Of a stretch of DNA of 64,000 bases, positions 54,157-61,889 are shown piece after piece. Under the pieces are notes generated by a model that saw nothing but the letters and a program-made list of their open reading frames with translations, searched no databases and was not told the origin of the DNA. The DNA lies in NCBI RefSeq assembly GCF_000176175.1, contig NZ_ACZP01000020.1, forward strand, positions 124,001-188,000. The letters run 5' to 3'. This stretch comes from Vibrio furnissii CIP 102972. GTDB taxonomy: Bacteria; Pseudomonadota; Gammaproteobacteria; Enterobacterales; Vibrionaceae. Both the position numbers and the translations under genes were made by a program. The number at the start of each line of letters is the position of its first letter. Within the stretch, counting starts at the first letter, position 1.

Positions 54157-56037
54157 TTACACCTCAGCCAGATCGCCATTGCTTTGCAGCCAGTTGCGGC
54201 GGTCATCCGCACGCTTTTTACCCAGCAGCATATCCATCATCTCTTCGGTCGCTTTCGCGTCATCAATGGTCAATTGAACCAAACGACGCGTATTCGGATC
54301 CATGGTGGTTTCGCGCAGCTGGATCGGGTTCATTTCACCCAGACCTTTGAATCGCTGTACGTTCACTTTGGCTTTCTTCTTCGCTAAACGTTCGAGAATG
54401 GCGTCTTTTTCATTGTCATCCAGTGCGTAGAACACTTCTTTACCGCAGTCGATACGATACAGTGGCGGCATCGCCACGTAGATGTGCCCTTCGCGTACCA
54501 ACGCCGAGAAGTGGCGCGTAAACAGCGCACACAACAAGGTCGCAATGTGCAACCCATCGGAGTCCGCATCGGCGAGGATACACACTTTGCCGTAGCGCAG
54601 TGTTTCAAGGTTGTCGCTGTCTGGGTCAATCCCCAGCGCGACTGAAATGTCGTGCACTTCTTGCGAGCCGAGCACTTGATCGCCCGAAACTTCCCACGTG
54701 TTCAGAATCTTACCGCGCAGCGGCATGATGGCTTGGAACTCACGATCGCGCGCCTGCTTGGCACTGCCGCCCGCCGAGTCACCTTCCACCAAAAACAGTT
54801 CGGTGCGGCTGAGGTCTTGCTGTGAACAGTCGGTCAATTTACCTGGCAGCGCGGGGCCAGAGGCCACTTTCTTACGCACGACTTTCTTCGCCGCACGCAT
54901 GCGACGGTGCGCATTCGCGATACACACTTCCGCCAGTTGCTCAGCCAGTTGCGGTTTTTCGTTCAACCACAAGCTGAAGGCATCTTTGACCACACCAGAC
55001 ACAAACGCAGCGGTTTGACGTGACGAGAGGCGCTCTTTGGTTTGACCCGCAAACTGCGGATCCTGCATTTTCACCGACAGCACGTAAGCACAGCGGTCAA
55101 ACACATCTTCACCGGTCAACTTCACGCCCCGTGGCAGCAGATTGCGGAATTCACAAAACTCACGCATCGCATCCAACAGACCCTGACGCAAACCGTTCAC
55201 GTGCGTACCGCCTTGTGCGGTCGGGATCAAGTTGACGTAACTTTCGGTGATCATCTCACCGCCTTCCGGCAGCCAAATCACCGCCCACGTTGCCGCTTCG
55301 GTTTCTGCAGAAAATTCACCAGTGAACGGCTCTTCCGGCAACAAGGTGTAGCCTTTGACGCCTTCGGCCAGATAGTCTTTCAAGCCATCTTCGTAGAACC
55401 AACGGTATTCGTTGTTGTTCACTTTGTCAGAGAAAGTAATTTCCAAGCCCGGACACAACACGGCTTTCGCACGTAGGTTGTTGATCAGGCGGGTCACGGA
55501 AAAATTCGGGGAATCAAAATACTTGGTCTCTGGCCAGAAGTGGACACTGGTGCCGCGGTTGCGACGGCCACAGGTGCCGGTCACGGTAAGATCAGACACT
55601 TTGTCGCCATGTTCAAAGGCGATGTCATATACCTGGCCATCTCGACGCACTGTAACTTCGACGCGCTTGGAGAGCGCGTTCACGACTGAGATCCCTACCC
55701 CGTGCAAACCACCGGAGAACTGGTAGTTCTTGTTGGAGAACTTACCGCCCGCGTGCAGTTTGCATAAGATCAGTTCGACCCCGGAGACTTTCTCTTCCGG
55801 GTGAATGTCTACAGGCATACCACGACCGTCATCAATCACTTCCAGTGATTGATCGGCATGTAGGATCACTTGAACCTTAGTGGCGTATCCGGCCAGCGCT
55901 TCATCGACACTGTTGTCGATGACTTCCTGCCCAAGGTGGTTAGGGCGCGTGGTATCCGTATACATCCCAGGTCTGCGACGTACTGGTTCCAAACCATTGA
56001 GTACTTCAATGGCCCCAGCATTATATTGTTCAGTCAT
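54157..56037 (-). CDS. parE: DNA topoisomerase IV subunit B
   Basis: ParE is the ATPase half of topoisomerase IV. The protein is 626 aa: a GHKL ATP site with E38, N42 and D45 and VIDDGRGMP, a transducer domain, and a TOPRIM domain starting at EGDSAGGSAKQARDREFQAIMPLRGK. It is preceded by a 212-bp leader with secondary structure. Confidence 0.97.
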   Translation of the reverse strand: MTEQYNAGAIEVLNGLEPVRRRPGMYTDTTRPNHLGQEVIDNSVDEALAGYATKVQVILHADQSLEVIDDGRGMPVDIHPEEKVSGVELILCKLHAGGKFSNKNYQFSGGLHGVGISVVNALSKRVEVTVRRDGQVYDIAFEHGDKVSDLTVTGTCGRRNRGTSVHFWPETKYFDSPNFSVTRLINNLRAKAVLCPGLEITFSDKVNNNEYRWFYEDGLKDYLAEGVKGYTLLPEEPFTGEFSAETEAATWAVIWLPEGGEMITESYVNLIPTAQGGTHVNGLRQGLLDAMREFCEFRNLLPRGVKLTGEDVFDRCAYVLSVKMQDPQFAGQTKERLSSRQTAAFVSGVVKDAFSLWLNEKPQLAEQLAEVCIANAHRRMRAAKKVVRKKVASGPALPGKLTDCSQQDLSRTELFLVEGDSAGGSAKQARDREFQAIMPLRGKILNTWEVSGDQVLGSQEVHDISVALGIDPDSDNLETLRYGKVCILADADSDGLHIATLLCALFTRHFSALVREGHIYVAMPPLYRIDCGKEVFYALDDNEKDAILERLAKKKAKVNVQRFKGLGEMNPIQLRETTMDPNTRRLVQLTIDDAKATEEMMDMLLGKKRADDRRNWLQSNGDLAEV

Positions 56038-56175
56038 AATACGGAATGCTTTTATCGATAAATGATTCGTAACTTTACGACTCGTTTATGAACGCTTGAT
56101 TTTTGATGAATTAGCAGGCGCTTTGCCGCTTTTTCCGGCGCCATAAACGAGGAAAGTCCAAGAGAAACATAGTCT

Positions 56176-56236
56176 GGAAGAGGCTCGCTGATGTCAAGCG
56201 ACATCAGTAAGTAACAAGCAAAATTATGACTCTTCC
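56176..56236 (-). promoter_or_regulatory. Structured leader and candidate promoter upstream of parE
   Basis: A perfect inner hairpin CTGATGTC-AAGC-GACATCAG (56188-56207) lies inside an outer inverted repeat GGAAGAG / CTCTTCC (56176-56182, 56230-56236). On the minus strand TTGACA (56192-56197) inside the hairpin can be paired with a weak GACTAT (56169-56174) 17 bp away. There is no T-run after the hairpin. It may be a parE promoter/operator or an attenuator after yqiA. Confidence 0.4.
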
Positions 56237-56249
56237 CTCAATGAAAAGG

Positions 56250-56837
56250 TCAGAGATTTAAGAAATGAATGATTTGGGCCGGATACCGTTCAAAATCGAC
56301 AAAACTGTGATCGCCGCCCTCTTCAATCGTTTGACGGGCGTGACGATACTTGTCTACCGCTTGGCGATAATCTAGCACTTCGTCGCCGGTTTGTTGCAGC
56401 AACCAGAAGTCTTGTGGTGCACGCAACGTCGGGGTATCCAACGCTTTTAATTCATCAATATGCTCAGCCGCCAGAACATAACGTTCCTGCGTGTAAGGGT
56501 TTTGTTGTTCACCCAAAAAATTGGCTAATAATTCGTACGGTTTCACGGCCGGATTCACCAGCACGGCGCGAAACCCAAATTGGTGATTGAGCCACGTCGA
56601 CAAATACCCACCGAGCGAGCTGCCAACCAAGCCAATCTGATAATCATCTTTGTACTGGTTCACCACATCGACCAGATATGCCGCGGCTTGTTTCGGAAAC
56701 GAAGGCAACTTGGGCACCACGACCTTGATATCCGGGCGGTTCGCCGCGCAGTACTGCTGCATCACTTGCGCTTTGTGCGACAGAGGTGAACTGTTGAAAC
56801 CGTGAATGTAGAGCAGTAGCGATGGGAGATTCGACAT
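56250..56837 (-). CDS. yqiA: Esterase YqiA
   Basis: This is an alpha/beta-hydrolase of 195 aa with short-chain esterase activity in E. coli; the physiological substrate is unknown. The nucleophile elbow GSSLGGY places Ser74 as catalytic, the N-terminal LLYIHGFNSSP forms the oxyanion side, and the C-terminal GGDHSF supplies the His. It is 1 bp after cpdA, in the nudF-yqiB-cpdA-yqiA-parE order known from E. coli. Confidence 0.93.
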   Translation of the reverse strand: MSNLPSLLLYIHGFNSSPLSHKAQVMQQYCAANRPDIKVVVPKLPSFPKQAAAYLVDVVNQYKDDYQIGLVGSSLGGYLSTWLNHQFGFRAVLVNPAVKPYELLANFLGEQQNPYTQERYVLAAEHIDELKALDTPTLRAPQDFWLLQQTGDEVLDYRQAVDKYRHARQTIEEGGDHSFVDFERYPAQIIHFLNL

Positions 56838-56838
56838 A

Positions 56839-57660
56839 TTAATATCCGCTGGAGGTGAAATCGGGTTGAAATTGACCTTTGGCTAAGCGTTTGACCTGTG
56901 TGGTCACTCGACCATCGGCATGCAACGCTAACTCACGCCAACCGGGCGAACATTTGTCGAGCGCAAAGTCATCCGAATTGGGTTTGAATTGCACGCAGGT
57001 GGAAGGCGTCGCCATGACGCGCACGCCGTGGTGCATGCGATCCATATCCTGATGCACGTGCCCACACAATACCGCTTTGACGTTCTGATGGCGTTCAACG
57101 ATGGCCCAGAATGCCTCGCTGTCTTTGAGCGTGTGTTGGTCAAGCCAAGCACTACCCACCAGCAACGGATGATGATGCAACAACACCAAAGTATAACGCG
57201 TCGGATGTGCCGACAATTGCGCTTCCAGTAGGGCCAATTGCTGATCGCTCAATCGGCCGTGGGGAACGCCCACGACTTGCGAATCCAGCAAAATCATTTG
57301 CCAATGCTCACCCAACAGGACGTGGTCAGGCGCATGAATCTGCTCAGACGGCAGCACACTGCCCATGTTGGGTTTGTAATCGTGGTTACCGGGCAACCAG
57401 AAACACGTTTTCTCTAACGGTTGAATGCCTTGGGCAAAACGGTGATAGGACTCCGCCGTGTGATCCTGCGAAATATCGCCGGTCGCCAAAATGGCATCAA
57501 ATTCCAATCGTTGCGCCGAAATCGCTTCGACCACTGCGAGAAAGCTGTCTGCGGTGTTGACGCTCAGCAGGCTCCCATCATCGGGCGCGAACAGATGCGT
57601 GTCCGTGATTTGCACTAATTTGATGCTGTCGGAATTCTCTAAACTGGACGACACGTTCAA
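56839..57660 (-). CDS. cpdA: 3',5'-cyclic-AMP phosphodiesterase
   Basis: CpdA hydrolyses cAMP and so dampens CRP-dependent control; in Vibrio this affects competence, chitin use and hapR. The protein is 273 aa, class III metallophosphoesterase, with D20-H22 in DTHLF, GDISQD, GNHD, LLHHHP and GHVHQD as metal ligands. It sits between yqiB and yqiA in one transcript. Confidence 0.95.
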   Translation of the reverse strand: MNVSSSLENSDSIKLVQITDTHLFAPDDGSLLSVNTADSFLAVVEAISAQRLEFDAILATGDISQDHTAESYHRFAQGIQPLEKTCFWLPGNHDYKPNMGSVLPSEQIHAPDHVLLGEHWQMILLDSQVVGVPHGRLSDQQLALLEAQLSAHPTRYTLVLLHHHPLLVGSAWLDQHTLKDSEAFWAIVERHQNVKAVLCGHVHQDMDRMHHGVRVMATPSTCVQFKPNSDDFALDKCSPGWRELALHADGRVTTQVKRLAKGQFQPDFTSSGY

Positions 57661-57677
57661 AATCTATAAACCTAATG

Positions 57678-58118
57678 CTATTGATTGATGTGAATGGGGG
57701 CGCGGCTAATGCCTCTTTTCAGGCAAAATGTCAGCCAGTCTCCCAGAAAACGATTGATTTGTGCCTTCTCGTCCTTTTGCACCATTTTCTCATTCGGGTA
57801 ATCGTAACGTGCCAATACCCGGTTAAGCTGATCAGTGGTCAGTACTTCTGCAACACGCGCATCGTGATATAGCCTGACAGACATGGTTGGTAATGGAAAT
57901 ATCGAAATATCATCACTTTGACAAATCTCCACCAAAGTTGTGTACTTTGTGACTTCCAGCACTTGTAGCTGATACGTTAAATGTGCAGCTTGATAACAAC
58001 GCACGTCACCGACACTCGGTTGCGCGGGCAACAAAGCGTTCAACTTGGCGTAGTTGGTTTCATAAGTCCGCATCAGTTCAGGTAAATCAACATGATACGT
58101 TTTTTTTAATGCTGTCAT
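57678..58118 (-). CDS. yqiB: DUF1249 family protein YqiB
   Basis: This is a conserved cytoplasmic protein of unknown function, 146 aa (E. coli YqiB 140 aa). Conserved blocks are LPTMSVRLYHDARVAEV, ARYDYPNEKMVQKDEKAQINRFLGDWL. The start at 58118 is chosen because its ATGA overlaps the nudF stop; an ATG at 58127 is an alternative. The neighbours nudF and cpdA degrade nucleotide signals, which gives no firm hint about its role. Confidence 0.88.
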   Translation of the reverse strand: MTALKKTYHVDLPELMRTYETNYAKLNALLPAQPSVGDVRCYQAAHLTYQLQVLEVTKYTTLVEICQSDDISIFPLPTMSVRLYHDARVAEVLTTDQLNRVLARYDYPNEKMVQKDEKAQINRFLGDWLTFCLKRGISRAPIHINQ

Positions 58119-58744
58119 TGCTGCCATTGTGATCGTAAATTCTCGTGGTTTAGCTCCAACCATTGGAGTGCGATTATCGAGGCACCATTCTCGATTCGTC
58201 CATCTTTCACGCATTGATACGCGTCCTGCCGTGACATGACGTGAACTTGAATATCTTCCCCTTCATCGTCCAAACCATGGACACCATGAGCGAGGGAAGC
58301 ATCCACTTCTCCTACGTAGACATCGAGTTTTTCAGAACATCCCCCGGAAGAAGGATAATAGGCGGTTATTTTCTCGGTTCGTTTGACCGAGATCCCAGCT
58401 TCTTCTTCCGCTTCACGGCGAACGACTTGTTCTGCCGTTTCATCGCGATCGATGATGCCGGCGACAATTTCCAACTGCCAAGGATGTTCATGTTCTAATG
58501 CGCCCACTCGAATCTGTTCGATCATCACCACCTGATCTCGAATGGGATCATAAGGCAAGACTGCGGCGGCATGACCGCGCTCAAACATTTCTCGTTCAAT
58601 TGTCTGACTCCACCCGCCTTGAAATAATCGATGCTTAAACCGATACTTCACCATTCGGAAAAATCCTTGAAACAATGTCTCGGTCGAGACAATTTCAACA
58701 TCATTCGGAGTAAATGCTCCTGGCGACCGTTCAGACTGCTGCAT
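58115..58744 (-). CDS. nudF: ADP-ribose pyrophosphatase
   Basis: This Nudix hydrolase splits ADP-ribose to AMP and ribose-5-phosphate. The protein is 209 aa with a complete Nudix box beginning at G96 (GIIDRDETAEQVV) and REAEEEAGI (110-118). It is the first gene of the nudF-yqiB-cpdA-yqiA run and is divergent from tolC, as in E. coli. Confidence 0.95.
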   Translation of the reverse strand: MQQSERSPGAFTPNDVEIVSTETLFQGFFRMVKYRFKHRLFQGGWSQTIEREMFERGHAAAVLPYDPIRDQVVMIEQIRVGALEHEHPWQLEIVAGIIDRDETAEQVVRREAEEEAGISVKRTEKITAYYPSSGGCSEKLDVYVGEVDASLAHGVHGLDDEGEDIQVHVMSRQDAYQCVKDGRIENGASIIALQWLELNHENLRSQWQQ

Positions 58745-58811
58745 TAGAAACCTCTCTCAGTGAATCTTATAGTTTACTCATGAATTTTTGTTACTTCCAA
58801 GGACCTTGCTC

Positions 58812-58830
58812 AACTTTTTATACAAAAGTT
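58812..58830. promoter_or_regulatory. Inverted repeat in the nudF-tolC divergent region
   Basis: AACTTTT-TATAC-AAAAGTT is a 7-bp inverted repeat with a TATACA that could be a -10 element inside it. It lies about 150 bp before the tolC ATG, in an AT-rich stretch. A regulator site is possible but not shown. Confidence 0.35.
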
Positions 58831-58978
58831 ACATTTATATTTAAGTTAATATACGATTTTTATTGCACAAATGGACAGCTAAGTGTAAAAAAGTGCAAAG
58901 TTTCGAGTGAAATACCATCAATTTGAGTTACACTCTCGAAAGCGTAACTCCTTTCATATTCAGGCAGGAATAGGACTA

Positions 58979-60298
58979 ATGAAAAAACTGCTTCCACTAC
59001 TAATTAGTGCAACACTAGGCAGCCTAAGTGCTCAAGCATCTGCAGATGACCTTGCACAAATTTACGATCAAGCAAAACAAAACGATCCTCAACTGCTGAG
59101 TGCAGCGGCACAACGTGACGCAGCGTTTGAAGCGATCAACTCAAGCCGCAGCTCTCTTTTGCCACAAATCAATTTGACTGCGGGTTACAACATTAACCGT
59201 AGTGATGTTGATCTTCGCGATAGCGACAAACTGAGCGCAGGCATCAACTTCTCGCAAGAATTGTATGACCGTTCAAGCTGGGTTTCTCTGGACACGTCTG
59301 AGAAACAAGCCCGTCAAGCTGACGCCCAATACGCCAACACTCAGCAAAGCCTGATGTTGCGCGTGGCGCAAGCCTACTTTGACGTGTTGAGCGCGCAAGA
59401 TAACTTGGAATTTGTTCGTGCGGAAAAAGCCGCCGTTGGCCGCCAACTCGAGCAAACCAAACAACGTTTTGAAGTGGGCTTGTCTGCCATCACTGACGTT
59501 CATGATGCACAAGCACAATACGATACCGTGCTGGCTGATGAAGTGCTGGCCGAAAACGCCCTGATCAACAGCTACGAGTCATTGCGTGAAATCACTGGTC
59601 AAGAACACACCAACCTGAGTGTGCTCGACACCAACCGTTTCTCCACCAGCCGCACCGCCGATTCCATGGAAGCGCTGATTGAGAAAGCACAAGAGAAAAA
59701 CTTGTCTCTGTTGTCTGCACGCATCTCGCAAGATGTTGCGAAAGACAACATCTCGCTGGCAAGCTCGGGTCACTTACCTTCACTAACACTGGATGGTGGC
59801 TACAACTACGGTCGTGAATACAACGACAACTACAGCAGCTACAACACTTACCACGAAAATAACGACTTCAACATTGGTCTGAACCTGACGATTCCACTCT
59901 ACAGCGGTGGTAATGTGTCGTCTCAAACCAAACAAGCGGAATACGCGTATGTCGCAGCCAGCCAAGATCTGGAAGCGGCATACCGCAGCGTGGTGAAAAA
60001 CGTCCGTGCGTACAACAACAACATCAACGCGTCGATCGGTTCAGTGCGTGCGTATGAGCAATCGGTGATTTCTGCGCAGTCTGCGTTGGATGCCACTGAA
60101 GCAGGTTTTGATGTAGGTACTCGTACCATCGTTGACGTTCTTGACGCAACGCGTACACTGTACAGCGTGAAGAAAAACCTGTCTGATGCACGTTACAACT
60201 ACATCATCAGCGTGCTGCAACTGCGTCAAGCGGTGGGCACACTCAGCGAGCAAGACATCGTGGATGTCAACGCTGGCCTGAAAGCCATGAAGAAATAA
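58979..60298 (+). CDS. tolC: Outer-membrane efflux channel TolC
   Basis: TolC is the exit duct for RND pumps and type I secretion; in Vibrio it exports RTX toxins, bile and siderophores. The protein is 439 aa with a signal peptide cut after Ala22 (QASA-DDLAQ). Two OEP repeats form the alpha-barrel, with long heptad-rich helices rich in Ala and Gln. The start at 58979 has AGGA upstream. A strong terminator follows. Confidence 0.96.
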   Translation: MKKLLPLLISATLGSLSAQASADDLAQIYDQAKQNDPQLLSAAAQRDAAFEAINSSRSSLLPQINLTAGYNINRSDVDLRDSDKLSAGINFSQELYDRSSWVSLDTSEKQARQADAQYANTQQSLMLRVAQAYFDVLSAQDNLEFVRAEKAAVGRQLEQTKQRFEVGLSAITDVHDAQAQYDTVLADEVLAENALINSYESLREITGQEHTNLSVLDTNRFSTSRTADSMEALIEKAQEKNLSLLSARISQDVAKDNISLASSGHLPSLTLDGGYNYGREYNDNYSSYNTYHENNDFNIGLNLTIPLYSGGNVSSQTKQAEYAYVAASQDLEAAYRSVVKNVRAYNNNINASIGSVRAYEQSVISAQSALDATEAGFDVGTRTIVDVLDATRTLYSVKKNLSDARYNYIISVLQLRQAVGTLSEQDIVDVNAGLKAMKK

Positions 60299-60339
60299 AG
60301 TGCCTGTTCGTCACACACTGTGTGGCGGTCAGTTCTCGT

Positions 60340-60372
60340 AAAAAGGGCTCACCTCGTGAGCCCTTTTTATTG
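60340..60372. terminator. Bidirectional terminator between tolC and hldE
   Basis: AAAAAGGGCTCAC pairs with GTGAGCCCTTTTT around a 3-nt loop, with A/T-runs on both sides. Convergent genes flank it. Confidence 0.92.
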
Positions 60373-60396
60373 TCGATGCATCATGCAGCGTTGGGA

Positions 60397-61827
60397 TTAA
60401 CCACGGCCACCTTTGATTGCTTCGATAATTTCTGTGGTTGAGCAGCCGTCTTCAAAGTTCAGCACTTGCACCTTGCCACCCGCCGCAATCACTTCTTTGC
60501 CACCCGCAATCTCTTCCGGTTTGTAATCGCCGCCTTTCACCAGCAAATCCGGTAAAACTTCAGCGATCAAACGTTGTGGCGTATCTTCAGCAAAAGGCAC
60601 CACCCAATCCACCGCGCCCAAACCGGCCAATACCGCCATGCGACGCTCCGTTGGGTTCACCGGACGACCGGGGCCTTTCAGACGCTTCACCGACTCATCC
60701 GTGTTGACTGCGACAATCAAACGATCGCCCAGCTCAGCTGCATGATTGAGGTAAGAAACATGGCCCGCATGCAGAATGTCGAAACACCCGTTGGTCATCA
60801 CCACTTTCTCACCGCGTGCTTGCGCTTTTTTCACCGCTTCAATCAGTGATGCTTCATCAATCACGCCAAAATCGGTATCTTTGCTGCCATGAATCGCTTC
60901 TGCCAGTTCGATGGTTGACACGGTTGAAGTCCCCAGTTTACCGACCACGACACCCGCAGCAGCATTGGCCAAAGCGCACGCTTCATCCAACGCTTTGCCC
61001 GCAGAAACTGATGCGGCCAGTACCGAAATCACGGTATCGCCTGCGCCGGTCACGTCGTACACTTCTTTGGCTTGTGTTGGCAGATGGAACGGATCCATAC
61101 CACGACGCAGCAAGGTCATGCCGTTTTCGCTGCGAGTCACCAACAGGGCTTCCAGATCAAACTGTTCGATCAGGGCCTCGCCTTTGGCCACCAACTCTTC
61201 ATTGGTTTTAACTTTGCCCACGACCTGTTCAAATTCAGACATGTTTGGCGTCAGCAAGGTCGCACCGCGGTAGCGTTCAAAATCAGCACCTTTCGGATCG
61301 ATAAACACCGGTACACCCGCCGCACGCGCGGTTTGAATGAACTGTTGTACGTGTTCCAATGCGCCTTTGGCGTAATCGGACAGAATCACCGCTTTCACCT
61401 GTGGCAACGCCTGTGCCATGCGCGACAGAATGAGTTGTGGATCGGTGTTTTCAAATTTGTCTTCAAAATCGAGACGAATCAGTTGCTGGCCACGGCTTAA
61501 GACGCGCAGCTTCGTGATGGTTGGGTAATCAGGCAGTGCGACAAAATCGCACGTCACATTTAACGACGTGAGCTTGTCTGACAAAACCTGAGCCGGTTCA
61601 TCCATCCCAGTTAAACCAATGATATGCGCCTGACCGCCGAGAGAGGCAATGTTCATCGCAACGTTCGCTGCACCGCCCGGACGCTCTTCGTTCTGCTCTA
61701 CTTTTACCACAGGCACCGGAGCTTCTGGCGAGATGCGACCCGTTGGTCCATACCAATAACGGTCAAGCATCACATCGCCAATAATCAAAACCCCAGCATT
61801 GCTGTAGTCAGGTAGGATTGGTTTCAT
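60397..61827 (-). CDS. hldE: Bifunctional heptose 7-phosphate kinase / heptose 1-phosphate adenyltransferase
   Basis: HldE makes ADP-heptose for the LPS inner core, whose intermediates are also innate-immune signals. The protein is 476 aa: an N-terminal PfkB kinase (RPGGAANVAMN; GAGDTVIS with the catalytic Asp) and a C-terminal cytidylyltransferase-like domain (TNGCFDILHAGH). It is 62 bp downstream of glnE; the glnE-hldE pair is conserved in E. coli. Confidence 0.96.
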   Translation of the reverse strand: MKPILPDYSNAGVLIIGDVMLDRYWYGPTGRISPEAPVPVVKVEQNEERPGGAANVAMNIASLGGQAHIIGLTGMDEPAQVLSDKLTSLNVTCDFVALPDYPTITKLRVLSRGQQLIRLDFEDKFENTDPQLILSRMAQALPQVKAVILSDYAKGALEHVQQFIQTARAAGVPVFIDPKGADFERYRGATLLTPNMSEFEQVVGKVKTNEELVAKGEALIEQFDLEALLVTRSENGMTLLRRGMDPFHLPTQAKEVYDVTGAGDTVISVLAASVSAGKALDEACALANAAAGVVVGKLGTSTVSTIELAEAIHGSKDTDFGVIDEASLIEAVKKAQARGEKVVMTNGCFDILHAGHVSYLNHAAELGDRLIVAVNTDESVKRLKGPGRPVNPTERRMAVLAGLGAVDWVVPFAEDTPQRLIAEVLPDLLVKGGDYKPEEIAGGKEVIAAGGKVQVLNFEDGCSTTEIIEAIKGGRG

Positions 61828-61889
61828 TATGGATCTCCAATATTTATGACTGGGCGGAGTGTATCACAGCCCTTTTTGTGGCTAAAGCA

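Noticed and set aside
56140..56165. GAGGAAAGTCC motif, which resembles the conserved core of RNase P RNA
   Set aside because: The next bases do not follow the RNase P consensus, the ACAGAA...GGCTTA partner block is missing, and the 212-bp gap is too short for a full rnpB.
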